Below, piece after piece: positions 16,710-25,331 of a stretch of 64,000 nucleotides of DNA; the stretch's first letter is position 1; every line of letters begins with the position of its first letter. The translations under genes and the position numbers were made by a program. The notes under the pieces were generated by a model that worked only from the letters and a program-made list of their open reading frames with translations, had not been told where the DNA came from and made no database searches. Source of the DNA: Neorhizobium galegae bv. officinalis (GTDB lineage: Bacteria; Pseudomonadota; Alphaproteobacteria; Rhizobiales; Rhizobiaceae); the NCBI GenBank assembly GCA_000985875.1, contig CCRI01000010.1, forward strand, positions 1-64,000, read 5' to 3'.

Positions 16710-17551
16710 CAGTCGCCCTCGAAGACCGGCTTGCGCTTTTCGGCGAAAGCCTCGAAGGCGCGGCGGAAATCCTTGGTCGCCATGCAGATCGCCTGTGCCT
16801 GGGCTTCGGATTCGATCATCTCTTCGATGCCCATCGCCCATTCCTGGTTCAGCATGGTCTTGGTCATCGTGTGGGCGAACCACGGACCATCCGCCAGCGA
16901 ATGGGCGAGCTTGACGGCCTCTGCCTCGACCGCGTCCTGCGGGTGAAGGGCGTTGAAGAAGCCCCATGCCTGGCCTTCATCGGCGCTCATCGAGCGGCCG
17001 GTGAAGAGCAGTTCGGCGGCGCGGCCCTGGCCGATGATGCGCGGCAGGATCCCGCAGGCGCCCATGTCGGCTCCGGCAAGGCCGACGCGGGTGAAGAGGA
17101 AGGCGGTCTTGGTTTCGGGCGTCGCCAGCCGCATGTCGGAGGCCATGGCGAGGATCGCGCCGGCTCCCATGCAGATGCCGTCGACGGCAGCCACGATCGG
17201 CTGCGGGCATTTCTTCATGGCCTTGACGAGATCGCCGGTCATGCGGGTGAAGGCGAGCAGATCCGGCATCGCCATATGGGTTAGCGGCTCGATGATTTCG
17301 AAGACGTCGCCGCCGGAGGAGAAATTGCCGCCGGCGCCGGTCAGGACGATCGAGCGGATGTCGGAGGCGTAAACGAGATCGCGAAAAAGATCGCGCAATT
17401 CCGCATAGCTTTCGAAGGTCAGCGGGTTCTTGCGCTCCGGACGATTGAGACGAACCGTCCCGACGCGGCCGTTTTCGCTCACTTCCCAGAGGAAATGTTT
17501 CGGCTGGTAATCGCGAAAACTGCGCTTCATGTCCTTCATCACGTCACTCAT
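16709..17551 (-). CDS. Crotonase-fold protein lacking both canonical glutamates
   Basis: This 280-residue member of the enoyl-CoA hydratase superfamily keeps the oxyanion-hole region [12 protein letters not shown] and the [12 protein letters not shown] block. The two glutamates that activate water in hydratases are replaced: the first position is Ile (GAGAILAM) and the second is Arg (FTRVGLAG). An Asp in AGADMGA may serve instead. It is therefore unlikely to be a standard hydratase. Isomerase, ring hydrolase or C-C cleavage roles are possible. The start at 17551 follows a strong GGAGAGGAGAGGAG site. Confidence 0.85.
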   Translation of the reverse strand: MSDVMKDMKRSFRDYQPKHFLWEVSENGRVGTVRLNRPERKNPLTFESYAELRDLFRDLVYASDIRSIVLTGAGGNFSSGGDVFEIIEPLTHMAMPDLLAFTRMTGDLVKAMKKCPQPIVAAVDGICMGAGAILAMASDMRLATPETKTAFLFTRVGLAGADMGACGILPRIIGQGRAAELLFTGRSMSADEGQAWGFFNALHPQDAVEAEAVKLAHSLADGPWFAHTMTKTMLNQEWAMGIEEMIESEAQAQAICMATKDFRRAFEAFAEKRKPVFEGD

Positions 17552-17615
17552 GTTCGTCTCCTCTCCTCTCCTTTTCGCCGACCGTCCCTTTCCGGGCGGC
17601 AGGACCTCTCCCGGG

Positions 17616-18062
17616 TCAGTCGTTGGCGGAGGGCGGCAGGAAATCCACCTCATGCGCGGCGGAAACCTTCACGATCTCCTCCACGTCGGTCATTTCATGC
17701 AGCTCTTCGAAAAGCTCCTGGAGCTTGCGGGCCGGTGAGACCCAGAAAAGTGCCCGGCAGGGCTTGTCGGACTTGTTGAAGTATCCGTGAGGGATGCCGC
17801 GCGGCATGCGCACCAGATCTCCGGCCTTCGCCTTGACCCATTGGCCGTCGAGCTTCAGATCGAGTTCACCCTCCTGCACGAGGATGAATTCGTCCTGGGT
17901 CGGGTGGACGTGCACAGGCACGAACTGTCCCGGGAGGCTGTTGGTTTCAAAGGCGAAGGTGTCGTCGCAGACCGCCTTTGGGAAATAGACCTGGCCGAGG
18001 ATATTCCAGCTGGTGCCGTTATACCCGCTACCATTCTCTGTTATGCCCTTTTCCAGTTCCAT
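17616..18062 (-). CDS. Small cupin-domain protein
   Basis: This 148-residue single cupin barrel has metal ligands in the expected order: H51 and H53 in [11 protein letters not shown]58, and H92 in GIPHGYF. Such proteins can be dioxygenases, isomerases or decarboxylases. The family resembles cupins near 3-hydroxyanthranilate and gentisate genes, but the length is too short for those enzymes. It lies between the crotonase and SDR genes in operon 2. No specific reaction can be assigned. Confidence 0.85.
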   Translation of the reverse strand: MELEKGITENGSGYNGTSWNILGQVYFPKAVCDDTFAFETNSLPGQFVPVHVHPTQDEFILVQEGELDLKLDGQWVKAKAGDLVRMPRGIPHGYFNKSDKPCRALFWVSPARKLQELFEELHEMTDVEEIVKVSAAHEVDFLPPSAND

Positions 18063-18104
18063 CCTGATCTCCCGGTTTCGTTTCCTGGTTCATGCCGAGG
18101 CCGA

Positions 18105-18902
18105 CTAGCCTGCCATGACTTCTCCCCCGGCAACCGCGATTGCCTGTCCGTTGATCGACGCGGCTCCGGGCGATGCCAGCCACAGAACCGTATCTGCGAC
18201 CTCCTCCGGCTTCACCAGCCGCCCCTGCGGATTGCTCCTGGTAAATTCCTGTCGCGCCTGCTCTTCCGTCCGTCCGGTCTTCGCGACGATCGTCTCGATC
18301 GAACGGGCGATCAGCGGTGTGTCGGTAAAGCCGGGGCAGACGGCGTTGACGGTGATGCCGGTCCTCGCAAGCTCCAGCGCCAGGGAACGGGTAAGGCCGA
18401 CAACGCCATGTTTGGCGGCCACGTAGGCAGAGACGTAGGCATAACCGGTGAGCCCCGCGGTCGAGGCGATGTTGATGATGCGGGCGCCTGCGCCAAAAGC
18501 CTTGATATCCGGCAGCACGGCCTGGGTCACGAGGAATACGCCGGTGAGATCGACCGACATCACCCGGTTCCACATCTCAAGCGAGGTCTTTTCGAACGGC
18601 GCACTCGGGCCTTCGCCGGCGTTGTTGACGAGGATGTCGACAGGACCAAACGCGGCTCGCGCCGTCTTCAGGCCGTTGTCGATGGCGATCTCGTCGGTGA
18701 CGTCGAAACCGTCGGCAACGCAGACCTTTTCCCTGCCAAGCGTTGCGGCAAGTGCCTCCAGAGGCTCGGCCCGCCGGCCGGCGAGGGTTACCCGCGCGCC
18801 GGCTTCCACCAGCGCCGTCGCGATCGCCGCGCCGATGCCCGAGCCCGCGCCGGTGACGAGGGCGTGACGGTTGGCAAGTCTGGAAAAGGGCGCTTCGCTC
18901 AT
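18105..18902 (-). CDS. SDR family dehydrogenase, 3-hydroxyacyl-CoA type
   Basis: This 265-residue short-chain dehydrogenase has the cofactor motif TGAGSGIG (about 18-25), NNAG, the catalytic Ser in NIASTAG and YVAAK (Tyr and Lys). All active-site residues are present. A role as NAD(P)-dependent 3-hydroxyacyl-CoA dehydrogenase in operon 2 is likely. It starts 10 bp after the monooxygenase/reductase gene, with AAGGA ahead of the ATG at 18902. The longer upstream frame overlaps that gene and is rejected. Confidence 0.92.
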   Translation of the reverse strand: MSEAPFSRLANRHALVTGAGSGIGAAIATALVEAGARVTLAGRRAEPLEALAATLGREKVCVADGFDVTDEIAIDNGLKTARAAFGPVDILVNNAGEGPSAPFEKTSLEMWNRVMSVDLTGVFLVTQAVLPDIKAFGAGARIINIASTAGLTGYAYVSAYVAAKHGVVGLTRSLALELARTGITVNAVCPGFTDTPLIARSIETIVAKTGRTEEQARQEFTRSNPQGRLVKPEEVADTVLWLASPGAASINGQAIAVAGGEVMAG

Positions 18903-18912
18903 GATGCGATCC

Positions 18913-21258
18913 TTATTTCGCTGCCGCGGGGCCGGCAGCCGGAGGGGCAACGGCGGCTGCCGCACGCGCGAGGTTGGTCTCGTATTGCGCCTTGCCGGAA
19001 TAATACTGTTTTGGCCAGGGAATGTCCGTCAAGCCGATCTTGGCCGCCTCGTGAAGAACCCAGGCCGGATCCGCGAGATGCGGGCGGGCGACGGCGCAGA
19101 GATCGGCGCGGCCGGCGGCGATGATCGAGTTCGCATGATCAGCCTCCGAAATCGCGCCGACGGCGATGGTCGGGATGCCGATCTCGTTGCGGATCTTGTC
19201 GGAGAAGGGCGTCTGGAAGAGGCGGCCATAGACCGGCTTTTCTTCCTTCCATACCTGGCCGGACGAGCAGTCGATCAGGTCGGCTCCGGCCTCCTTGAAC
19301 ATCCGCGCGTAGATCGCCGCGTCTTCAGGCGTGTTTCCGCCCTCGAACCAGTCATGGCAGGAGAGGCGAACGGAAATCGGCTTGTTTTGCGGCCAGACCT
19401 CGCGGACCGCCTTGAAGACTTCCAGCGGGTAACGCGCGCGGTTCTCGTGGCTGCCGCCGTATTCGTCGGTGCGGATGTTGGTGAGCGGCGAGAGGAAGCT
19501 CGATAGAAGATAACCGTGGGCGCAATGCAGTTCCAACCAGTCGGCGCCGGATTCGGCCGCGAACTTTGCGGAGCGCACATGGTCGGCGATGACACGATCC
19601 ATGTCGGCGCGGTCCATTTCCTTCGGAACCTGGCTGGTCTTGAGGTAGGGGAGCGCCGAAGCCGAGATCAGCGACCAGCCACCCTCTTCGACCGGCTGGT
19701 CGATACCTTCCCAGGCGACCTTGGTCGAACCCTTGCGGCCGGCATGTCCCAGCTGGATGCCGACCTTCGCGGCGGAATTCTCATGAACGAAGGTGACGAA
19801 GCGCTTCCATTGCGACGCCTGTTCCGCGTTCCACAGGCCAAGGCAGCCGGGCGTGATGCGGGCATCGGGCGAGACGCAGGTCATTTCCGCGAACACGAGG
19901 CCGGCGCCGCCGAGCGCGCGGGAGCCGAGGTGGACCAGATGGAAATCGTCCAGCAGCCCGTCCTTGGCGGAGTACATGGCCATCGGCGACATGACGATGC
20001 GGTTCGGCAGGTGGGTTTCGCGCAGCGAATAGGGCGTGAACATCGGCGGCAGGGTGCGGCCGTTGCCGGTCACCTCGATACCGTTTTTCCTGGCGAACCA
20101 GCGCTCGTAACCTTCCAACCATTTGGGGTCGCGCAGGCGGAGATTCTCGTGGCTGATACGCTGCGAGCGGGTCAGCATCGAATACATGAACTGTTCCGGC
20201 TCCAGCGTATCGGCATAACGCTGGCCGACCACCTCGAACCATTCCATGGCGTTGCGGGCGGCATTCTGGATGCGAGCGACGTCGACGCGGCGGATTTCCT
20301 CGTAGGTTTCGAGGACTTCCGGGATCTTGTCTTTCGAATGGCCGAGCTTGTTGAACTGGTTGCTAAGCTCGATCGCGTCATCGATCGCCAGCTTGGTGCC
20401 GGAACCGATCGCAAAATGGGCGGTATGGGCGGCGTCACCCATCAGAACGACATGCGAGTTGCCGTTGAAATGGCTCCACTTGCCGCAGATCAGGCGGTTG
20501 AAGTTCAGCCAGGCGCTGCCGCGCAGATGCCGGGCATTGGTCATCAGTTCGGAGCCTTCGAGGACTTCCGAGAACAGGTCCTGGCAGAAATCGATCGATC
20601 CCTGCTGGTCCATCCGGCCGAGGCCGTGCTTCTCGTAGGCTTCTTCCGTCGTTTCGACGATGAAGGTCGAGGTCTTGTCGTCGAACTTGTAGATATGCGC
20701 CTGGAACCAGCCGTGATCCGTCTTGCGGAAATCGAAGGTGAAGGCGTCGAAGAGCTTGTTGGTGCCGAGCCAGATATAACGGTTCGGGCGCACGACGAGA
20801 TCCGGTTCGAAGACCTCCGGATAACGGTTGCGGATCTTGGAGTTGAAGCCGTCCGACGCAATGATCAGGTCCGCATCCGGATAATCGACATCGCCGTTGG
20901 AATCGGTTTCAAAAACAAGCTCGACGCCGAGCGCCTCGCAGCGGCGCTGCAGGATGTTCAAGAGCTTCTTGCGGCCGATGCCGACAAAGCCGTGGCCGGA
21001 GGTGCGCTGGCGCGTGCCCTTGAAGAGCAGCTCGATATCGTCCCAGTGGTTGAACGCATCCTCGATTTCGGCAGCACTTTCCGGGTCCCATGCCTTCATC
21101 GACACCATGGTGGCATCGGAGAAGACCACGCCCCAGCCGAACGTGTCGTAAGGCTTGTTGCGTTCGACGACGGAAATGGAGTGCTCGGGATGCAGCTTCT
21201 TCATCAGGAGCGCGAAATAGAGACCGGCCGGGCCGCCACCGATACAGACGATGCGCAT
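18913..21258 (-). CDS. 2-aminobenzoyl-CoA monooxygenase/reductase-type fusion (FAD hydroxylase + OYE)
   Basis: This 781-residue fusion has an FAD aromatic hydroxylase domain (about 1-370; GGGPAGLYFALLMKK, GDAAHTAHFAIGSG) and an Old Yellow Enzyme-type FMN reductase domain (about 400-765; PNRIVMSPMAMYSA, LQLGHAGRKGST-like block, LHCAHGYLLSSFLSP). This order is that of 2-aminobenzoyl-CoA monooxygenase/reductase, which hydroxylates and reduces the ring of anthraniloyl-CoA. Salicyloyl-CoA 5-hydroxylases share the same architecture and are the main alternative. The ATG at 21258 is chosen over a TTG two codons earlier because AGGAGG lies 8 bp upstream. It heads operon 2. Confidence 0.9.
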   Translation of the reverse strand: MRIVCIGGGPAGLYFALLMKKLHPEHSISVVERNKPYDTFGWGVVFSDATMVSMKAWDPESAAEIEDAFNHWDDIELLFKGTRQRTSGHGFVGIGRKKLLNILQRRCEALGVELVFETDSNGDVDYPDADLIIASDGFNSKIRNRYPEVFEPDLVVRPNRYIWLGTNKLFDAFTFDFRKTDHGWFQAHIYKFDDKTSTFIVETTEEAYEKHGLGRMDQQGSIDFCQDLFSEVLEGSELMTNARHLRGSAWLNFNRLICGKWSHFNGNSHVVLMGDAAHTAHFAIGSGTKLAIDDAIELSNQFNKLGHSKDKIPEVLETYEEIRRVDVARIQNAARNAMEWFEVVGQRYADTLEPEQFMYSMLTRSQRISHENLRLRDPKWLEGYERWFARKNGIEVTGNGRTLPPMFTPYSLRETHLPNRIVMSPMAMYSAKDGLLDDFHLVHLGSRALGGAGLVFAEMTCVSPDARITPGCLGLWNAEQASQWKRFVTFVHENSAAKVGIQLGHAGRKGSTKVAWEGIDQPVEEGGWSLISASALPYLKTSQVPKEMDRADMDRVIADHVRSAKFAAESGADWLELHCAHGYLLSSFLSPLTNIRTDEYGGSHENRARYPLEVFKAVREVWPQNKPISVRLSCHDWFEGGNTPEDAAIYARMFKEAGADLIDCSSGQVWKEEKPVYGRLFQTPFSDKIRNEIGIPTIAVGAISEADHANSIIAAGRADLCAVARPHLADPAWVLHEAAKIGLTDIPWPKQYYSGKAQYETNLARAAAAVAPPAAGPAAAK

Positions 21259-21554
21259 ATCCAAGTCCTCCTGACGTTCAGTCGCTGATTATTTTAAGTT
21301 TAAACTATATGGCGTTTGATCGGCCCGTCAAGCGGATTTGCGGCAACGCCGGCAGTTTTCATGCTGGATCGGCCAAATAATATGCATATGCATATATAAT
21401 GTCTCCAATTGCCCGCTCCGCTGTCCTGCTCGATGTTCGGTTAAGCAAGGGTCATTGTTCCGGCAGCATTTGTGAATTGACAAATGGCGGCCGGCGAAAA
21501 TATGCTTTTGCAAATGATTATGAATTGAAGCCGAAGAGGCGAAGGGGAACTGCC
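21259..21554. promoter_or_regulatory. Divergent promoter region between operon 2 and iorAB with two operators
   Basis: This region separates the minus-strand operon 2 from plus-strand iorAB. TTTAAGTTTAAA at 21293-21304 is a perfect dyad of the cluster-wide TTTA-N4-TAAA type, close to the operon 2 start. ATATGCATATGCATAT at 21380-21395 is a perfect 16-bp palindrome. Its half, ATATGCATAT, recurs at 32571-32580 upstream of the MarR gene at 32751. The position between the two genes suits control of both. Confidence 0.65.
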
Positions 21555-23711
21555 ATGGCCGAGCGATCTTTTGCGCGCGAAGTCGAGGATCTCAAACTTG
21601 GAGAGGGCGAGATTTTCCGGGGTGAAGGCATTCTCGCCATCACCAAGGCGCTGCTGCAATCCGGCGTTTCCTATGTCGGCGGCTACCAGGGTTCGCCGAT
21701 CTCTCACCTGATGGATGTGCTTGCCGACGCCAAGGACATTATGGAGGATCTCGGGGTCCATTTCGAGACCTCGGCCTCGGAAGCGGCAGCGGCGGCGATG
21801 TTGTCTGCCTCGGTGATGTATCCGGTCCGCGGCGCCGTGACATGGAAATCGACGGCCGGCACCAATGTCGCGTCGGACGCGCTCTCCAACCTGTCCTCCG
21901 GCGGCGTCAATGGCGGTGCGCTGATCATCCTTGGCGAGGATTTCGGCGAAGGCTCTTCGATCATGCAGGAACGCAGTCACGCGTTCGCGATGAAGTCGCA
22001 GATGTGGCTTCTCGACCCGCGTCCCAACCTGCCGGCAATGGTTCAGGCCGTGGAAGATGGCTTCCAGCTTTCGGAAGCCTCCAACACCCCTGTCATGCTG
22101 GAAGTGCGCATCCGCGCCTGTCACGTACACGGCCAGTTCGTCGCCAAGGACAACCAGCGGCCAAAGTTCACACTCCGCGAGGCGCTGGAAAACCCGGTCC
22201 GCGACGTCAACCGCATCGTCCTGCCGCCAGCGAATTTCGGGCAGGAGAAGGACAAGCTGGAGCGCCGCTGGCCGGCTGCCGTCAACTTCATCAAGGAAAG
22301 GAAGCTCAACGAGCATTTCGGTCCCGAGGAAGGCGAGATCGGCATCATCACGCTTGGCGGTCTCTACAACGGCGTCATGCGCGGCCTGCAGCAGCTTGGC
22401 CTGGCGGATGTCTACGGCAATTCGTCGGTGCCGATCTACGTGATGAACGTCGCCTACCCGACGATCGACGATGAGGTGGTCGATTTCTGTCTCGGCAAGA
22501 AGGCCGTGATCATGGTGGAAGAAGGCGCGCCGGAATATATCGAGCAGACGCTTCACACGCTGATGCGGCGCCGCGACATCCAGACGCGTCTGCACGGCAA
22601 GGACATCCTGCCACTTGGCGGCGAATATACCGCGCCCGTGATGATGAAGGGGCTCAAGACCTTCATCGAGATGTACGACCGTTTGCTGCTCGGCAACCAG
22701 CCGCCGGTGCCGGATCCGAGCGATGTTCTCAACGATCCCAAGGTGAAGGCTCTGGCCGAAGTCGTGCCGGCACGTCCGGCCGGTTTCTGTACCGGCTGTC
22801 CGGAGCGGCCGATCTTTGCGGCCATGAAACTGGTCGAAAAGGAACTCGGCGAACACCATGTCTCGGCCGATATCGGCTGCCACCTGTTCTCGATCCTGCC
22901 GCCCTTCAATATCGGCGGTACCACCATGGGCTACGGCCTCGGTCCGGCTTCCGCTTCCGCCTTCAACGTCGAGTCGGACAAGCGCTCGATCGCGGTCATG
23001 GGCGATGGCGGCTTCTGGCACAACGGCCTGGCGACCTCGGTCGGCAATGCGGTGTTCAACAAGCAGGACGGCGTCATTCTCGTCGTCGACAATTTCTATT
23101 CGGCGGCGACCGGCGGGCAGGACATCCTGTCGTCACGGGCCATCAACCCGAACCGCAAGACCAACAACTCGATCGTCAACGCGGTGAAGGGCATCGGCGC
23201 CACCTGGGTGCGCCAGATCGACCGCACCTACGATGTCGCCAAGATGCGCGACACGCTGAAGGAAGCGCTGACCAGCAAGGAAAAGGGCCCGAAGATCATC
23301 GTTGCCTCTTCCGAATGCATGCTGAACAAGCAGCGCCGGGTGAAGCCGCAGTTCAACCAGGCGGTCAAGGACGGCAAGCGCATGGTGAAGGAACGCTTCG
23401 GGGTGGACGAGGACGTCTGCACCGGCGATCACGCCTGCATCCGGCTTTCCGGCTGCCCGTCGCTGTCGGTCAAGCATACGGACGATCCGCTGAAGGACGA
23501 TCCGGTTGCGGCGATCGACAATAGCTGCGTCGGCTGCGGCAATTGCGGCGAGGTTTCCGAGGCCGCTGTTCTCTGTCCATCCTTCTACCGCGCCGATGTG
23601 ATCATGAATCCGACCGGTTGGGACAAGTTCCTCTCGAAATTCCGCGCTTCGGTGATCGGCTGGCTGCAGGCCCGCCGCGCTGCCGGCCGTGTCGTCTTTG
23701 CGGAGGCTTGA
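21555..23711 (+). CDS. iorA: Indolepyruvate oxidoreductase-type 2-oxoacid oxidoreductase, alpha subunit (IorA)
   Basis: This 718-residue TPP and Fe-S enzyme subunit oxidatively decarboxylates an aryl 2-oxoacid to its acyl-CoA. An N-terminal pyruvate-oxidoreductase domain (FRGEGILAITKALLQSG, GGYQGSP) is followed by the TPP-binding domain (about 480-515, GDGGFWHNGL...VDN). The C-terminal Fe-S segment has CTGDHACIRLSGCPS and CVGCGNCGEVSEAAVLCPS. Neighbourhood suggests the substrate may be isatinate, giving 2-aminobenzoyl-CoA, rather than indolepyruvate. That is inference. The ATG at 21555 follows AAGGGGA. Confidence 0.92.
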   Translation: MAERSFAREVEDLKLGEGEIFRGEGILAITKALLQSGVSYVGGYQGSPISHLMDVLADAKDIMEDLGVHFETSASEAAAAAMLSASVMYPVRGAVTWKSTAGTNVASDALSNLSSGGVNGGALIILGEDFGEGSSIMQERSHAFAMKSQMWLLDPRPNLPAMVQAVEDGFQLSEASNTPVMLEVRIRACHVHGQFVAKDNQRPKFTLREALENPVRDVNRIVLPPANFGQEKDKLERRWPAAVNFIKERKLNEHFGPEEGEIGIITLGGLYNGVMRGLQQLGLADVYGNSSVPIYVMNVAYPTIDDEVVDFCLGKKAVIMVEEGAPEYIEQTLHTLMRRRDIQTRLHGKDILPLGGEYTAPVMMKGLKTFIEMYDRLLLGNQPPVPDPSDVLNDPKVKALAEVVPARPAGFCTGCPERPIFAAMKLVEKELGEHHVSADIGCHLFSILPPFNIGGTTMGYGLGPASASAFNVESDKRSIAVMGDGGFWHNGLATSVGNAVFNKQDGVILVVDNFYSAATGGQDILSSRAINPNRKTNNSIVNAVKGIGATWVRQIDRTYDVAKMRDTLKEALTSKEKGPKIIVASSECMLNKQRRVKPQFNQAVKDGKRMVKERFGVDEDVCTGDHACIRLSGCPSLSVKHTDDPLKDDPVAAIDNSCVGCGNCGEVSEAAVLCPSFYRADVIMNPTGWDKFLSKFRASVIGWLQARRAAGRVVFAEA

Positions 23712-23714
23712 TCG

Positions 23715-25262
23715 ATGAACGAAACCGTGAACCTCAAGACGCTCTACGCTTCCGACAAGCCGCTGACACTGGCGATCATGGCCATGGGCGGCCAGGGCGG
23801 CGGCGTGCTCGCCGACTGGATCGTCGGTCTTGCCGAAGAGCAGGGCTGGATGGCGCAGTCCACCTCGGTGCCGGGCGTTGCCCAGCGCACCGGAGCGACG
23901 ATCTACTACATCGAGATGCTGCCCGCCCGCGACGGCGTGTCGCCGATCTTTTCGCTGATGCCGACGCCGGGTGATGTGGATGTCGTGCTGGCTGCCGAGT
24001 TGATGGAAGCCGGACGCTCTGTATTGCGCGGTCTCGTCACCCCCGACAAGACAACGCTGATCGCCTCGACGCACCGTTCCTTTGCGGTCGGCGAGAAGGA
24101 AAAGCCGGGCGACGGTATCGGTGATCCGACCGTGGTGGTCGGGGCAACCGATTTTGCCGCCAGGCGCACCATCGCCTTCGACATGGATACGCTGGCGTCC
24201 AAAAACGGCAGCGTGATTTCTGCTTCTATGTTCGGCGCGCTTGCAGCCGCCGATGTGCTGCCTTTCCCGAAGGAGGCCTTCGAGGCTACCATTCGCGGCG
24301 GCGGCAAGGGCGTCGAGCCCAGCCTCAGGGCTTTTAATGCCGCCTATGAGCGCACCAAGGCCAAGCCGCGGGACGAAGTCACCGCCTCGGCGCCGAAGCG
24401 TTTCGACGTCATGCCGGAAACCGCCGGCCATCCGGATCTCGACCGGCTGGTGCATCGCATGCGCGCCGAATACCCTGAGGTCGCCTGGCCTCTGCTGTTT
24501 GCGGGCGTCAAGAAGCTCACGGATTTCCAGGATCCGGCCTATGCCGGCGAATATCTCGATAGGGTCGGCAAACTTCATGCTCTCGACCGTGCCAATGGCG
24601 GCGAGGATCGCGACTATGCCTTCACCGTCCAGTCCGCAAAATACGTCGCCGTCGCCATGGCCTATGACGATGTGATCCGCGTCGCCGACCTGAAGACGCG
24701 TGGCTCGCGGTTCGATCGCGTCCGTAAGGAAGTCGGCGTCAAGCAGGACCAGATCCTCTACATGACCGAATACATGCATCCGCGCATGGAAGAGGTTGTC
24801 GGTACCATGCCGAAGAAATTGGGCCTGTGGGTCGAAACCCGTCCGAAGGTTTTCGCCTGGCTCGACCGCCGCATCAACAAGGGCCGCCGGGTGCAGACCG
24901 GTACGCTCTTCTGGTTCCTGACGCTCTATACGCTGGCGGCTCTGCGCCGCACCCGTCGCGGCACGCTGCGGCACGCACGGGAAGCCGAGCATCGCGAAGC
25001 CTGGCTCAGTGCGGCGACTTCGCTTCTGTCGCGGAACTACGATCTCGCGGTCGAAGTGATCAACAATCGCCGCCTGGTGAAGGGTTATTCCGACACCCAC
25101 GCGCGCGGGCTTTCGAAATTCGACCGGGTGATGTCGGCGCTCACGACCTTGGCGGACCGCGACGACGGTGCGGCCTGGATGAAACGCCTGCGCCAGGCGG
25201 CACTGCTCGATGAAAGCGGCATAGCGCTGGACGGCGCGCTGAAGACGGTCTCTACGCTTTAG
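23715..25262 (+). CDS. iorB: Indolepyruvate oxidoreductase-type beta subunit, long form (IorB)
   Basis: This 515-residue partner of IorA begins, after a short lead, with the gamma-type domain LAIMAMGGQGGGVLADWIVGLAEE and SVPGVAQRTGATIYY, typical of IorB. The archaeal IorB is only about 200 residues. Here an extra C-terminal half (about 225-515) contains YLDRVGKLHALDRANGG and a basic block (RRTRRGTLRHAREAEH), as in long bacterial IorB proteins. Its role is unknown, perhaps an electron-acceptor contact. It starts 3 bp after iorA, so the two are co-translated. Confidence 0.9.
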   Translation: MNETVNLKTLYASDKPLTLAIMAMGGQGGGVLADWIVGLAEEQGWMAQSTSVPGVAQRTGATIYYIEMLPARDGVSPIFSLMPTPGDVDVVLAAELMEAGRSVLRGLVTPDKTTLIASTHRSFAVGEKEKPGDGIGDPTVVVGATDFAARRTIAFDMDTLASKNGSVISASMFGALAAADVLPFPKEAFEATIRGGGKGVEPSLRAFNAAYERTKAKPRDEVTASAPKRFDVMPETAGHPDLDRLVHRMRAEYPEVAWPLLFAGVKKLTDFQDPAYAGEYLDRVGKLHALDRANGGEDRDYAFTVQSAKYVAVAMAYDDVIRVADLKTRGSRFDRVRKEVGVKQDQILYMTEYMHPRMEEVVGTMPKKLGLWVETRPKVFAWLDRRINKGRRVQTGTLFWFLTLYTLAALRRTRRGTLRHAREAEHREAWLSAATSLLSRNYDLAVEVINNRRLVKGYSDTHARGLSKFDRVMSALTTLADRDDGAAWMKRLRQAALLDESGIALDGALKTVSTL

Positions 25263-25264
25263 GT

Positions 25265-25276
25265 TTTAAGCATAAA
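25265..25276. promoter_or_regulatory. TTTA-N4-TAAA dyad after iorB, before lpiA
   Basis: TTTAAGCATAAA fits the cluster-wide consensus. It lies just after the iorB stop and 56 bp upstream of the lpiA start. It could control lpiA or be a by-product of AT-rich spacer DNA. Confidence 0.4.
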
Positions 25277-25331
25277 GACACATTATAGCCGCGATCCCGT
25301 TGCTTTTGCTGCGCATCTGACCGAAACCTAG

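Noticed and set aside
19516-21288. 590-codon plus-strand frame
   Set aside because: It lies antisense to the monooxygenase/reductase gene, which has clear domains.
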